From assembly GCF_900188255.1 (NCBI RefSeq), contig NZ_FZNS01000010.1:1-64000 (forward strand): a DNA stretch of 64,000 nt, written 5' to 3'. Both the position numbers and the translations under genes were made by a program. Source of the stretch: Hymenobacter mucosus. Lineage in GTDB: Bacteria; Bacteroidota; Bacteroidia; Cytophagales; Hymenobacteraceae. The notes beneath the pieces are model-generated. The model ran no database searches, was not told the DNA's origin, and saw nothing but the letters and a program-made list of their open reading frames with translations. This document shows positions 31,664 through 40,808 of this stretch, piece by piece (the first letter of the stretch is position 1; each line of letters opens with the position of its first letter).

Positions 31664-32029
31664 ATGGAAATTCAACCCCTTCGTTTTACTCTCCAGGCGA
31701 CTGATCCTGCACGCTCTATCCTTACGCCTACTGTCGTCAACATTGACAACTGGGATCAGCTGCGTGATGTGGAGCTAACGGAGCTACGGCTAACTGGAGG
31801 CCTCGATTTATCGACGGCCACGCGAGTAATCGGTCTGAATGCCTGGCTGGCCATTTCGTGCCGTCCGCTGCCGCAATTGGCTCAGCCGGGGGGCAGCTAT
31901 CAGGTGGACCTGATCGACGAAAGCGCCGTGAGCATCACAGCTACGCTTACCAGCATACAGGATGTAAGCAGCTTAGCTCAGGAATTGAACAAGCTGATTG
32001 AGCCCATGCACGGTGTAAGAGGCCGATAA
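31664..32029 (+). CDS. hypothetical protein
   Basis: 121 residues from the ATG at 31664 (MEIQPLRFTLQATDPAR). Beta-rich N-terminal half, helical end. It follows the XRE gene by 18 bp but has its own -7 box. Function unknown. Confidence 0.5.
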   Translation: MEIQPLRFTLQATDPARSILTPTVVNIDNWDQLRDVELTELRLTGGLDLSTATRVIGLNAWLAISCRPLPQLAQPGGSYQVDLIDESAVSITATLTSIQDVSSLAQELNKLIEPMHGVRGR

Positions 32030-32031
32030 GC

Positions 32032-32580
32032 TCACTTCTTGCGCGGCGTGATAGTGTAAGCGGCATCCAAGCCATCCAGCGCCTCTTTGATCCGGCGCAA
32101 ATGCACCGCGTCGTCTGCGTAAAAGTCAATGTAATACCGATTGTCCTTAAGCTTTCCCCGGGTGTAGATACGGGTACCCTGGCTGCCGGCCCGCCATACC
32201 ACGTTATAGTACTGATTCTGCAGTGCTTGATCAGCTGGGTCAACTGCCAGCAGCAGCACGCGCATAGGCATCTCGTCTGAAATGTAATCCGGCTCCTCCT
32301 GACCGACCAAAGCCAGAATGGACTCTTTGGAAACGGGTGGCGGAAGCTCCGGCAGCGGCCGCCAGTGCGTCACCCACATCCAAGGCGACACATTGTATAT
32401 GTCCCCGTGTTGGTCCTGCCATTGCTGGGTTGGGTAGTGGTAACACCCGACGGATATATACCGCTCGGTAAACCTTCTCACTACTACAATTTCAACCAAC
32501 TCCGACCACTCCGGCTCTTCACCGATAAAGGCGGGAGACCGTTCGGATGTCAAGTACCAGTCAGGACCATCTGAAGCCAT
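32032..32580 (-). CDS. hypothetical protein with DUF551-like motif
   Basis: 182 residues from the ATG at 32580. VTHWRPLPELPPP in the first half is the signature seen in DUF551-type phage and plasmid proteins. The C-terminal half ends with a helix rich in Arg and Asp. Single gene, convergent with 31664-32029. Confidence 0.5.
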   Translation of the reverse strand: MASDGPDWYLTSERSPAFIGEEPEWSELVEIVVVRRFTERYISVGCYHYPTQQWQDQHGDIYNVSPWMWVTHWRPLPELPPPVSKESILALVGQEEPDYISDEMPMRVLLLAVDPADQALQNQYYNVVWRAGSQGTRIYTRGKLKDNRYYIDFYADDAVHLRRIKEALDGLDAAYTITPRKK

Positions 32581-32717
32581 AGAGGAGGGAGTAAGAAACT
32601 GCAGCAAGTTAGTAAGAGTGCCTACTATGCAGCTATCAAAGCAATGCGCAGCCAGGATCTAGTCTTTTTCTGCGGTCTAATTATTCTATCTTGCTTCCAA
32701 TGTTTTAATCCCTCCTT

Positions 32718-33275
32718 ATGAAAAAAACCATATTGATTTCCGCCTTCATTGTATCGACACTAATTGCTCGCGCACAGTCACAAGACTGTAGCACCGTAAA
32801 AAAGGAGAATGAAGTGTTGCGTGCCCAAGTTACCGCATACGAAGCGCGTTTAGGTATTGGCAAGCAAGGGGTCACCGTCACTAGCCCCGACCCGACGCTG
32901 CAATGTAAATTCCTATCCTGCACTGCCAGCCGTAAAACGCAAACAGCTGTGCTTTCCTTTTTGGTGAATAATACCGCTGCACCTGTTCCGATCGGTTTAA
33001 TCAGCAGCCTATACATTCATTCGGGCAATCGGTCCCGTGCCGTGGATGAGCAAGGTACCGAGTTCGGCAGCGGCAAGATCTTGGTTGGAACCAGTGACAC
33101 ACCTACGCCATTGCCAACCGGAGTGCCAATTAAAGTGACGGTTGAGTTGCTGAACGTGCCAGTTCAAACTACCAGATTCAACCTGATTGAGGCTGTGGTA
33201 GTGAAAGATGCCCCTGGAGGCCAGCAACAGCACGTTATCGGCTTCCGCAGCGTACCCATTGTTTGGAAACCCTAG
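32718..33275 (+). CDS. secreted hypothetical protein
   Basis: 185 residues. Signal peptide MKKTILISAFIVSTLIARA. The mature part begins with a short coiled coil (STVKKENEVLRAQVTAYEAR) followed by a beta domain. Single plus-strand gene, convergent with umuC. Function unknown. Confidence 0.6.
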   Translation: MKKTILISAFIVSTLIARAQSQDCSTVKKENEVLRAQVTAYEARLGIGKQGVTVTSPDPTLQCKFLSCTASRKTQTAVLSFLVNNTAAPVPIGLISSLYIHSGNRSRAVDEQGTEFGSGKILVGTSDTPTPLPTGVPIKVTVELLNVPVQTTRFNLIEAVVVKDAPGGQQQHVIGFRSVPIVWKP

Positions 33276-33313
33276 GCTCCTTTTACTTGGCGTAGTTCTG
33301 CCTATACTGCTTT

Positions 33314-34606
33314 CTAGCGCACTTGCAGCAAGTCGCTGAGCTGCGTGGTATAGGCAGGACTACGCCAAGAAGCCTTCGCAGCCCAGGGAGCCACCGCCAA
33401 GCCTGGGGCCGGTATGGCCGTAGCCAAGCGCACGGTATTCTTACCAAAGCGCCGGTTCAGTGCATCCATCTCTGCCATGATGAGGCTCCGCTTCTCCGAT
33501 GGGGGCTCAGCGCAAAAGAGTGATAGTTGCACCTGCCCGGCCGGCTCCAGTCCATCGAGCACGATGCCGGCCTTCACGTAGCGGCCCGGCTGCCAGATGG
33601 CCGCCAGGACGGCGCGGGCCTGCGTCAGCAGCTCACCGGTATCATTGGTAGCCCTTGGAAGCGTAACGACAGCCGAAAAGGTGTAGGGTGGCGGTTCCAA
33701 CCCATAGCGGCTCTTGCTGACAAAGACTGTCAGCATGTGGGCGGCATCAGCCTGCCGCCGCAGCTTTTCGGCGCCACGGGAAAGGAACGTGGCTACCGCG
33801 CCCAGCACGTCGTCGAATGATGTGAGAGCCTGACCAAAGGACCGGGAACAGCAGATACTCTGTCGACGCAAGCTCCCGTCCTCGCTGGGGGCCAGCCCGT
33901 GACAGGGGTAGCCCTGCAGCTCGCGCACCAGACGCGCTCCGACGACACCGCCCAGGTGCTTGCGGGCAAAAGAGTCTGAGCACGCGGCCAGTTCCGCCGC
34001 CGAATAGATGCCGGCGGCTGTCAGCTTGGCTGCGTACTGGCGGCCTACGCCCCAAACATCCTCCACGGCTACCTGCTCCAGGGCCCAGCGCCGGCGCTCA
34101 TCCGTATCGAGGAACACCACGCCGCCGTGCTCCGGCTGCTTTTTAGCCAAGCGGTTAGCGAGCTTAGCCAGCGTTTTTGTGGGTGCGACGCCCACGCAGT
34201 TCGGCAGGCCGGTGCGCTTCAGCACTTTGGCCCGTAGGTTCCGGGCGAAGGTATCCAGGCTGCCCAGGTAGCGTTCCATGCCGTGCAGGTCCATGAACGC
34301 CTCGTCTATGGAGTAGATTTCAACCTCGGGGGCATTTTGCGCCAGGCAGTACATCACCCGGCGCGACATATCCCCATATAGCGGGTAGTTGCTGCTGAAC
34401 ACGTGTACCTGGTGGCGCTCCAGCAGCTCTTTGACCTGAAAGTACGGATCGCCCATCTGCAGGCCCAGAACCTTCGCCTCAGCCGAGCGGCTGATGATAC
34501 AGCCATCATTATTTGACAGCACCACTACGGGTTTTCCTTGCAACCGGGGTTGAAATACAGATTCACAGTTGCAGTAAAAGTTGTTGATATCGAGCAACCC
34601 AAACAT
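33314..34606 (-). CDS. umuC: UmuC-like Y-family DNA polymerase
   Basis: 430 residues. Y-family palm motifs: FGLLDINNFYCNCE at the N-terminus and EIYSIDEAFMDL (catalytic SIDE). PNCVGVAPTKTLAKLANRLA and the VEDVWGVGRQYA helix-hairpin follow. The sliding-clamp motif QLSLF is in the C-terminal part. Translesion polymerase subunit working with cleaved UmuD. Starts 5 bp after umuD. Confidence 0.92.
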   Translation of the reverse strand: MFGLLDINNFYCNCESVFQPRLQGKPVVVLSNNDGCIISRSAEAKVLGLQMGDPYFQVKELLERHQVHVFSSNYPLYGDMSRRVMYCLAQNAPEVEIYSIDEAFMDLHGMERYLGSLDTFARNLRAKVLKRTGLPNCVGVAPTKTLAKLANRLAKKQPEHGGVVFLDTDERRRWALEQVAVEDVWGVGRQYAAKLTAAGIYSAAELAACSDSFARKHLGGVVGARLVRELQGYPCHGLAPSEDGSLRRQSICCSRSFGQALTSFDDVLGAVATFLSRGAEKLRRQADAAHMLTVFVSKSRYGLEPPPYTFSAVVTLPRATNDTGELLTQARAVLAAIWQPGRYVKAGIVLDGLEPAGQVQLSLFCAEPPSEKRSLIMAEMDALNRRFGKNTVRLATAIPAPGLAVAPWAAKASWRSPAYTTQLSDLLQVR

Positions 34607-34611
34607 GGCTT

Positions 34612-35079
34612 CTAATCTCGGGTGCGCAGTAACGCGCCCATTTTACCCGGGATCAGTTCATGTAGTACATGCGTAACCACTCCCCATATCTGCACGTCGC
34701 CGGCATCGTGGATCTGCCAGGGTTTGAAGGCCGGGTTTTCGGGCTTCAGCCACCAGGCCCCGTCCTCACACCATAAGCGCTTCACGGTGCATTCTCCATC
34801 AATTACGGCCACCACAATGTGATTGTGGTCAGCTTCCATCTGTTTGTCGACGGCTAACAAGTCGCCTTCGTGGATTTCCGCGCCCGCCATACTTTCGCCC
34901 ATTACCCGTACCAGATACGTTGCATCCGGATGCCGCAGCAGCAACCGGTTCAAGTCGAACATTTCCTCTATTTCATCACTGGCCGGACTTGGAAAGCCAG
35001 CTGGAACAGAGCAGCTGAATAGGGGCAGTAGAAAGGGGATGTCACTATCAGGAACCGGAATTAGTTCTACGGTTTGCAT
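34612..35079 (-). CDS. umuD: UmuD-like S24 peptidase
   Basis: 155 residues from the ATG at 35079. Self-cleavage site at Ala27-Gly28 (CSVPAGFPSPA), catalytic S63 in VMGESMAG and K100 in ECTVKRLW. No DNA-binding domain, so UmuD rather than LexA. Cleavage after DNA damage activates UmuC. Two copies of a CAAGTATA..TTCTAC element upstream may be its operator. Confidence 0.9.
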   Translation of the reverse strand: MQTVELIPVPDSDIPFLLPLFSCSVPAGFPSPASDEIEEMFDLNRLLLRHPDATYLVRVMGESMAGAEIHEGDLLAVDKQMEADHNHIVVAVIDGECTVKRLWCEDGAWWLKPENPAFKPWQIHDAGDVQIWGVVTHVLHELIPGKMGALLRTRD

Positions 35080-35103
35080 GGCGCTTGCAGTAGGTGAGGA
35101 GTA

Positions 35104-35178
35104 CAAGTATACGCTTCTACTAACTTATTTAGCCATAAGAAGCTAAAACAGGTAGTAATTCAAGTATAGCGTTTCTAC
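35104..35178 (-). promoter_or_regulatory. direct repeats upstream of umuDC
   Basis: CAAGTATACGCTTCTAC at 35104-35120 and CAAGTATAGCGTTTCTAC at 35161-35178, 57 bp apart in the same orientation. Candidate operators for damage-inducible control. Confidence 0.6.
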
Positions 35179-35232
35179 AATTGCCTACTCAATTTTATGG
35201 GCAGCCCATATGAAAGGCCCACTGCGACTCTT

Positions 35233-35345
35233 TACATTTGCCTCCGGTAGTCCCTTTACAGGTGTGTGGGGGACTATTAGGGCGGTAGACCGCTAACCAC
35301 GCCGATTGCAACAAAAAGCCCCATCATCACTGATGGGGCTTTCCT
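35233..35345 (+). ncRNA. possible small RNA between umuD and res
   Basis: TACATTTG at 35233-35240 fits a -7 box, and the bidirectional hairpin at 35313-35347 could end the transcript. No reading frame lies between. No -33 element was seen, so this is weak. Confidence 0.2.
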
Positions 35346-35347
35346 TT
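35313..35347. terminator. terminator of the type III RM operon
   Basis: AAAGCCCCATCA / TGATGGGGCTTT, 12-bp stem with a 4-nt loop; A-run on the left serves as T-tract for the minus strand. Confidence 0.8.
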
Positions 35348-35368
35348 TTCATGGGAGAGAGATCTGGA

Positions 35369-38032
35369 TCAGATGCCTTTGACTAAGTTGAGAAAGTCGT
35401 CCAGCTTGTATGCTCCATCTACAACCCGGCGTTCATACACCATGAAGAAACGGAATGCGTTACCGGCTTTCTGAACCCAGTACTCACCCAGTTTGATTTT
35501 CTGCTCCGCATCGAGGTGATCTCCTTTGGTTTCTACCATCAACGTTTTGCCGCTCTTGGTCTGGATGATAAAGTCGGGATAGTGGTTTAGAAACCCATTA
35601 ATCCGGAAGCCTTTGCGCTCCAGATTACGCGTCCAGAAGGCAATGTTGGGAAGGTTGGCCAACTCGTTGATAACCCGTTCCTCAAAGCCATTGATCTTGC
35701 CTTCCTTTTCGTAGAGCGACTTGGCAATGTCCTTGCCCGTGTCGCCCGGCGTAATCTGAGCCGGCAGCGCATAGGAGGGCTTCATCAGGATTTTATCCTG
35801 ATCGAGGAAGTTGCGAAACTGTTTCAGCGCGTACGCCTCCGACAGCTGCCGGATTTTGTCTTTTATCTTCTGGGTATAAGTATGCTCATGATTAGCAAAG
35901 TCCGTAAACTGTTCATCCGTAAAGTCCTCCAGAATGCGCTTTAGGTAGCGCTCAATCTCTTTGTCGGCAATCGGGTACAGATTGCCGATGAGGCTCATGA
36001 TACGGCTCGTAAAGTTCTTTACGCGGCTTTCCTTGCGGGACGGATCGAGAATGAACGTCATAATGCGCTCCTTCGCGTCGCCGTCGATACGGGTGAAGGT
36101 GGGGGTTGCTTCCTTTTTGGTTTCATCCAGATCCACGCGATAGAGTTCTGAGGAAACCCCATCGAACTTGATGTCCGTATTCTCCTTCCCGAGCTGGAAG
36201 CCTTCGAGGAGATAATCCTTTTCCAGCAAAACAGTATCACCTTCTCCGCTATCAAAAAGAGTGGCGGAAGGCTTTTTCCAGAAAAACTGGGGAAGCAATA
36301 ACGTTGCTGCCTGCTCACGGAATAGCTCTTTGACGGGGTATGTTTTCACGAGCGACTGGAGGGCTGTTGGGAGGAAAGGAGCACCGCTGGCTGTGCTGGC
36401 GGCTACAGTTTTTTCAAACTCAGCCTGTTGAGCCAGGGCCACTTCTGTAATGGCCAGCACCGAACCCGCCGCTGGCGTGGCAGGAAGTACCTGTGGGTGT
36501 GTCACCGATACGGCCGAGGCTGCTTCATCCGTTACCGGCTCGACGGGAGCAATCTTACCGAAATCAATATCGGCCAGTTCATCGGCCGCAGACGACTGAG
36601 TAGACGGCCCATCGAAGTTTAGAGGGGCTTGCACGAAGCTGGCCAGCGGATCAGGCTTAGGAGTTAGCGTATTAGCATCAGCTACTTTATAGTCACGGGA
36701 GCTAAAGCCGGCTTTATTCAGGCCCACCACGATTTTGTCGAGCGTATCTAGAAACTTGCTGGAGGCCGTCAGCACGTAGCTCATGTTGAGCATGGGCGCC
36801 TGATGCGGGGCAACATATGGCTGGCGCAGCACGCGTCCCAGGATCTGCTCCACGTCCACGGCCGACGACTTATCGGCCAGTGAGGCCAAGATGTAGGCAA
36901 ACGGCGCGTCCCAGCCCTCTTTTAAGGCATTCACCGTGATGATATAGCGAACCTGGCACTTCGGCGATGACAGGTCCTCATTCTTCAGCTCGTTGAGCCC
37001 AGCCGTTTTGATGCGTATATGTTCAGCCGGGATCTTGCGGTCGATGAGCTTCTGTTTCAGCAGCTCGAAAGTCGTATTGTCATCGGCTGTCTTAGGCTGC
37101 GCCTGAAACAGCACAATAGGACGGATATAACGGCCGCCTTCCTTTTGCTCCCTCTTGGCTTGAAGCTCCAGGTTTCGCTGCAGCTGCAAGGCAGAATTAA
37201 TGACTTCAGTCCGGTCGTTGTGATTGTAAACGATAACCGGCAACTTCACCATGTGCTCCTTTTTCAGGGCCAGGGCATCTACGAAGCTGATAATGTTGCT
37301 GTTCTTGCGCGGGGTAGCCGTCAGGTCAAGAATAAAAGCCGGGTTCAGATTTTTGAGCATGTCCACGCTCAGATCACTTTCGGCGTTATGGCTTTCGTCA
37401 ACAACTACTACCGGATTCAAAGCCTGAATTACGCGCATGAGGGTGATATCTTCCTCATCGCCCAATAGAGTACCGAAAGACTGTAAGTTGCCGTTTTCCT
37501 GGTACACCTTGCGGTCCTCCTTGTTGCGGGCCCGCAACGAGTCGAAGCTGAGCACTACCAGGCTCAGCTGCTCCTGCACCGAACTGGCCGAAAAGCCGCT
37601 ACCCTGCAGTAGCGCCGTTTTATCATACACTTCCACGCGGCCGGCGAAGTGCGTGCTGATTTTCTGCCGGTAGGGGTGGCCAGCGTTTTTCAGATTGCGC
37701 AGCGTCTGCTCCAGAATCGTGACGGAGGGCACCAGCCACACTACCGCTTTGGGGCGGTCGGGAGGAAAAGCGCTGAATATCGTGCGCAGGGCATTGGCCG
37801 CCAGAAACGTTTTTCCGCCAGCAGTGGGCACCTTGACGCATACGTGTGGCACGCCGGGTACAGTGTTTTTGTAGGGCTCCACGGCCGCGCTGGGAAAGGG
37901 CTGCAGGGGCGTACGCGGGTGCATGGCCCAGAAGTCGTGGAACGCGTCGGGCAGGTTCTTGGTGGCCTGCACGCAGTCTAGAAAGCGGGCTAGGTCAGTA
38001 ATAACCTCCTGCTGGTAGGGTTTTAGCTCCAT
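35369..38032 (-). CDS. res: type III restriction enzyme, Res subunit
   Basis: 887 residues. Superfamily 2 helicase: Walker A VPTAGGKTFLAANAL, box II VVVDESHNAE, motif III LDLTATPRKN, motif VI QILGRVLRQPY. A low-complexity linker rich in Ala, Pro and Ser (around residues 460-540) separates it from the C-terminal nuclease, where NHYPDFIIQ then LMVETKGDH gives the PD...ExK site. Cuts DNA lacking the Mod methylation pattern after ATP-driven movement. 12 bp downstream of mod. Confidence 0.9.
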   Translation of the reverse strand: MELKPYQQEVITDLARFLDCVQATKNLPDAFHDFWAMHPRTPLQPFPSAAVEPYKNTVPGVPHVCVKVPTAGGKTFLAANALRTIFSAFPPDRPKAVVWLVPSVTILEQTLRNLKNAGHPYRQKISTHFAGRVEVYDKTALLQGSGFSASSVQEQLSLVVLSFDSLRARNKEDRKVYQENGNLQSFGTLLGDEEDITLMRVIQALNPVVVVDESHNAESDLSVDMLKNLNPAFILDLTATPRKNSNIISFVDALALKKEHMVKLPVIVYNHNDRTEVINSALQLQRNLELQAKREQKEGGRYIRPIVLFQAQPKTADDNTTFELLKQKLIDRKIPAEHIRIKTAGLNELKNEDLSSPKCQVRYIITVNALKEGWDAPFAYILASLADKSSAVDVEQILGRVLRQPYVAPHQAPMLNMSYVLTASSKFLDTLDKIVVGLNKAGFSSRDYKVADANTLTPKPDPLASFVQAPLNFDGPSTQSSAADELADIDFGKIAPVEPVTDEAASAVSVTHPQVLPATPAAGSVLAITEVALAQQAEFEKTVAASTASGAPFLPTALQSLVKTYPVKELFREQAATLLLPQFFWKKPSATLFDSGEGDTVLLEKDYLLEGFQLGKENTDIKFDGVSSELYRVDLDETKKEATPTFTRIDGDAKERIMTFILDPSRKESRVKNFTSRIMSLIGNLYPIADKEIERYLKRILEDFTDEQFTDFANHEHTYTQKIKDKIRQLSEAYALKQFRNFLDQDKILMKPSYALPAQITPGDTGKDIAKSLYEKEGKINGFEERVINELANLPNIAFWTRNLERKGFRINGFLNHYPDFIIQTKSGKTLMVETKGDHLDAEQKIKLGEYWVQKAGNAFRFFMVYERRVVDGAYKLDDFLNLVKGI

Positions 38033-38044
38033 ATCGGCCGGATA

Positions 38045-39628
38045 TTAAAAGCGCGAAATGTCGCGGGGAATTTTTTTGAAGATGATGCCGTGCCGGGTCA
38101 TAAACTCAGCCGGGAGCAAGCAGTTATCGGCGTAAATAATGTACTGGCCAGCGCGGGTGCGCATGGTGGCCAGAAAATTATGGTTGAGAGTAGTTACGGC
38201 GTCCGGATCGTAATGGAAGTAGTAGGCCGTATTATCATGTTGGGCCAGAAAAGCATCATTGTCGTCGTTCGAGGGAGCGGGCAGCGGCTGCTTGGTTTCG
38301 GCGTAATAGATGTACCGGCGCAGGCCTGCCAGTCCGGCCTGCTCATTCAGCTCACCGGAGGCTGTAAATACAGCCTCCCCCAAGGTGTAGTAGTCGAAGC
38401 TACCACCAGTACCAGGTTGGCTGGCATACCCCTTCATGACCCGCTTCACCCGTTCCGCTGTGATGTGCTCAGCGTAATCTTCCATCTCCGTCAGGATGAA
38501 CTTACGGTTACCACCATCCTGCTGATTCAATTTTAGTACGGCATGGGCTGTAGTACCACTGCCAGCAAAGCTGTCAAGGATTATGCAATCTGGATCGTGC
38601 GGGTCCGTCACTTGTCCAATCAACATCTCAGGAAGTGCCACTGGTTTCGGAAAGTCGAAAACACCCTGGCCCAGAATTGATCCTATAATTTTTGTTCCCT
38701 CCGCAGTACTGGTGGACGTAATGACGGAAGAAATAGACTTGTATTGACTGGCCATTTCGTCGGAAAACACCTTTTGACGGGGCCGACCATCTGGTGACGC
38801 AGGAAATAGAATGCGCCCTTCGCTAACACGTTTGGCCATTGTGTTTTTATCAAAGCGCCATCCCTTGTGAGGCGGGGGATAAATATCACCTGTAGTTGGA
38901 TTAACCAAGTCATAGTGAAGGTTGGGCCGCTGCTCCTTCGTTGCCAAGCCCGTAACGTCAGCACTCCTCCATGGGCCCCGCGGGTCATTATCTGGGTTCG
39001 AGAACTTTGTCAAATCCTTCTCTACGCCGCGTAACTTCACTAAATCAGTTTTACGATAAGTCAGGATATATTCATGATCATTCGATACGCCTGTAACAGC
39101 TCTTGCATCCTCACTAACCCTTGATTTCCAGATAAATTCGGTGACAAATTGTGCCCGCCCGAATATCTCATCCATCACGATACGCAGATATGAGATTTCA
39201 TTGTCATCAATTGAGATGAATATAATACCATCATCCGCTAGCAGTTTATGCAGCAGCTTCAGACGCGGGTACATCATACACAGCCACTTGTCATGGCGTG
39301 AAAGATCTTCGCCTTCTTTGCCCACTACTTGACTGAGCCACTTCTTGATTTTGGGGTCGTTAACGTTGTCGTTGTATACCCACCCTTCGTTCCCGGTGTT
39401 GTAGGGAGGATCTATGTAGATGCACTTAACCTTATTCTCATATTCGGGCAACAGAGCTTTCAGGGCTTCGAGATTGTCACCGTGAATGATGCGGTTACCG
39501 CTGTCGGCTGGCTCGGTAGTTTGAGTACCGTCGGCTAGGGCACCGTACTGGTGGTCAAGGAGCCGAAAAGGAACGTCCTGGTGATGGTTGATAACCTTAT
39601 CTTTACCAATCCACTGAAGGGTAGGCAT
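38045..39628 (-). CDS. mod: type III DNA adenine methyltransferase, Mod subunit
   Basis: 527 residues. Beta-class N6-adenine methylase: catalytic motif IYIDPPYNTGNEGW precedes the SAM motif DSFAGSGTTAHAV. The region between, including KSRVSEDARAVTGVSNDHEY, should hold the target-recognition domain. Methylates one strand of an asymmetric site that the Res partner reads. Divergent from the CBASS operon across a 157-bp gap. Confidence 0.93.
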   Translation of the reverse strand: MPTLQWIGKDKVINHHQDVPFRLLDHQYGALADGTQTTEPADSGNRIIHGDNLEALKALLPEYENKVKCIYIDPPYNTGNEGWVYNDNVNDPKIKKWLSQVVGKEGEDLSRHDKWLCMMYPRLKLLHKLLADDGIIFISIDDNEISYLRIVMDEIFGRAQFVTEFIWKSRVSEDARAVTGVSNDHEYILTYRKTDLVKLRGVEKDLTKFSNPDNDPRGPWRSADVTGLATKEQRPNLHYDLVNPTTGDIYPPPHKGWRFDKNTMAKRVSEGRILFPASPDGRPRQKVFSDEMASQYKSISSVITSTSTAEGTKIIGSILGQGVFDFPKPVALPEMLIGQVTDPHDPDCIILDSFAGSGTTAHAVLKLNQQDGGNRKFILTEMEDYAEHITAERVKRVMKGYASQPGTGGSFDYYTLGEAVFTASGELNEQAGLAGLRRYIYYAETKQPLPAPSNDDNDAFLAQHDNTAYYFHYDPDAVTTLNHNFLATMRTRAGQYIIYADNCLLPAEFMTRHGIIFKKIPRDISRF

Positions 39629-39785
39629 GCGTTACAGTCGTATCGGTGAAACCACTAAGGTAACTCCCGGCACGCACCCAAGCTAAATTTCGACCTGATG
39701 GCAGCCAGCACTGATAGCGCTGAGAATGCCAAGTCTCCGGGTGCAGTCATTCAATTTATTGCTCATGAAAGAGATGATAGGATAG

Positions 39786-40805
39786 ATGGAAACAGAAGAA
39801 AAGACATTTAAAATCTTGTGCATAGACGGGGGCGGCATCAAAGGGCTCTACTCAGCTACAATTCTACAGCACTTGGAGGAGCAGTTCGACTGCTGCATCT
39901 CTGACCGTTTTGACATGCTGTGTGGCACGTCTACGGGTGGCCTCATAGCGCTGGCTCTTTCCTTAAGAATCCCTGCTGCTGAGATAGTCCAATTCTATCG
40001 GGAAGAAGGGGCCAATATCTTCCCGCAGTACACAAAAAGCCGTTGGATTCACCGCTTCATCAGCGGTTTCAAGCAGATCACTTGGAATGGCAAGTTCAGC
40101 GATGAGCCTTTAAAGAAAGCCTTGCAAAAGGTGTTTGGTGAAAAGGTACTGGGGCAAAGTGAAAACCTGCTTTGCATTCCATCCTACACTATCACGGATG
40201 CCCGGCCCTGGATTTTTAAGTTCGATCATACGGAGGGAAAGCTGAACCGCGACAACGGCATCCGCTACGTGGATGTGGCACTGGCCACCAGCGCTGCTCC
40301 AACCTATTTTCCCGTGGCCGAGAACCCGGACTATCACAATAAGCAGTTCATTGATGGTGGGGTATGGGCGAATAATCCCACGTTGGTTGGCTTTCTGGAA
40401 GCCCTGACCTACTTCGTTGGCAAGGACAAGGAATTTAAGAAGCTCAGTATCCTCTCCGTAAGTAGCCTCACCCTGACAGGTGGTACCCGAACCGGTAAGA
40501 AACGGAATAGATCCTTTTTTGGGTGGCGTGACTCGCTGTTTGAAACGTCCATGACGGGTCAGAGTCATTTCACGGATCACTTCATGACCAAGATGAATGA
40601 GGTAAACGACGTGGATGTGAACTACCTGCGCATTCCCAGCCCGGACATATCGCACGAGCAGGCCGGTCAGGTGCAATTAGACGTGGCTACTGAAAATGCC
40701 CTGGACTTACTGGCTGGCAAAGGAGATGATCAAGGCCAACGTTTCCGAAAAGACCCCAGAATTGCTGAATTCTTCGCCCACCCCAAACACTACAAAACCC
40801 ACTAA
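39786..40805 (+). CDS. capV: CBASS patatin-like phospholipase effector
   Basis: 339 residues. Patatin motifs: oxyanion loop IDGGGIKG (13-20), nucleophile GTSTGG (S49), and catalytic Asp in FIDGGVWANNP (D190). In CBASS this enzyme is switched on by a cyclic nucleotide and degrades the inner membrane, killing the infected cell. First of four genes in order capV, CD-NTase, cap2, cap3, matching type II CBASS. Confidence 0.9.
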   Translation: METEEKTFKILCIDGGGIKGLYSATILQHLEEQFDCCISDRFDMLCGTSTGGLIALALSLRIPAAEIVQFYREEGANIFPQYTKSRWIHRFISGFKQITWNGKFSDEPLKKALQKVFGEKVLGQSENLLCIPSYTITDARPWIFKFDHTEGKLNRDNGIRYVDVALATSAAPTYFPVAENPDYHNKQFIDGGVWANNPTLVGFLEALTYFVGKDKEFKKLSILSVSSLTLTGGTRTGKKRNRSFFGWRDSLFETSMTGQSHFTDHFMTKMNEVNDVDVNYLRIPSPDISHEQAGQVQLDVATENALDLLAGKGDDQGQRFRKDPRIAEFFAHPKHYKTH

Positions 40806-40808
40806 TAC

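Noticed and set aside
35233-35345. tRNA-like or attachment-site sequence between umuD and res
   Set aside because: No cloverleaf or T-arm could be drawn; kept only as a weak RNA candidate.
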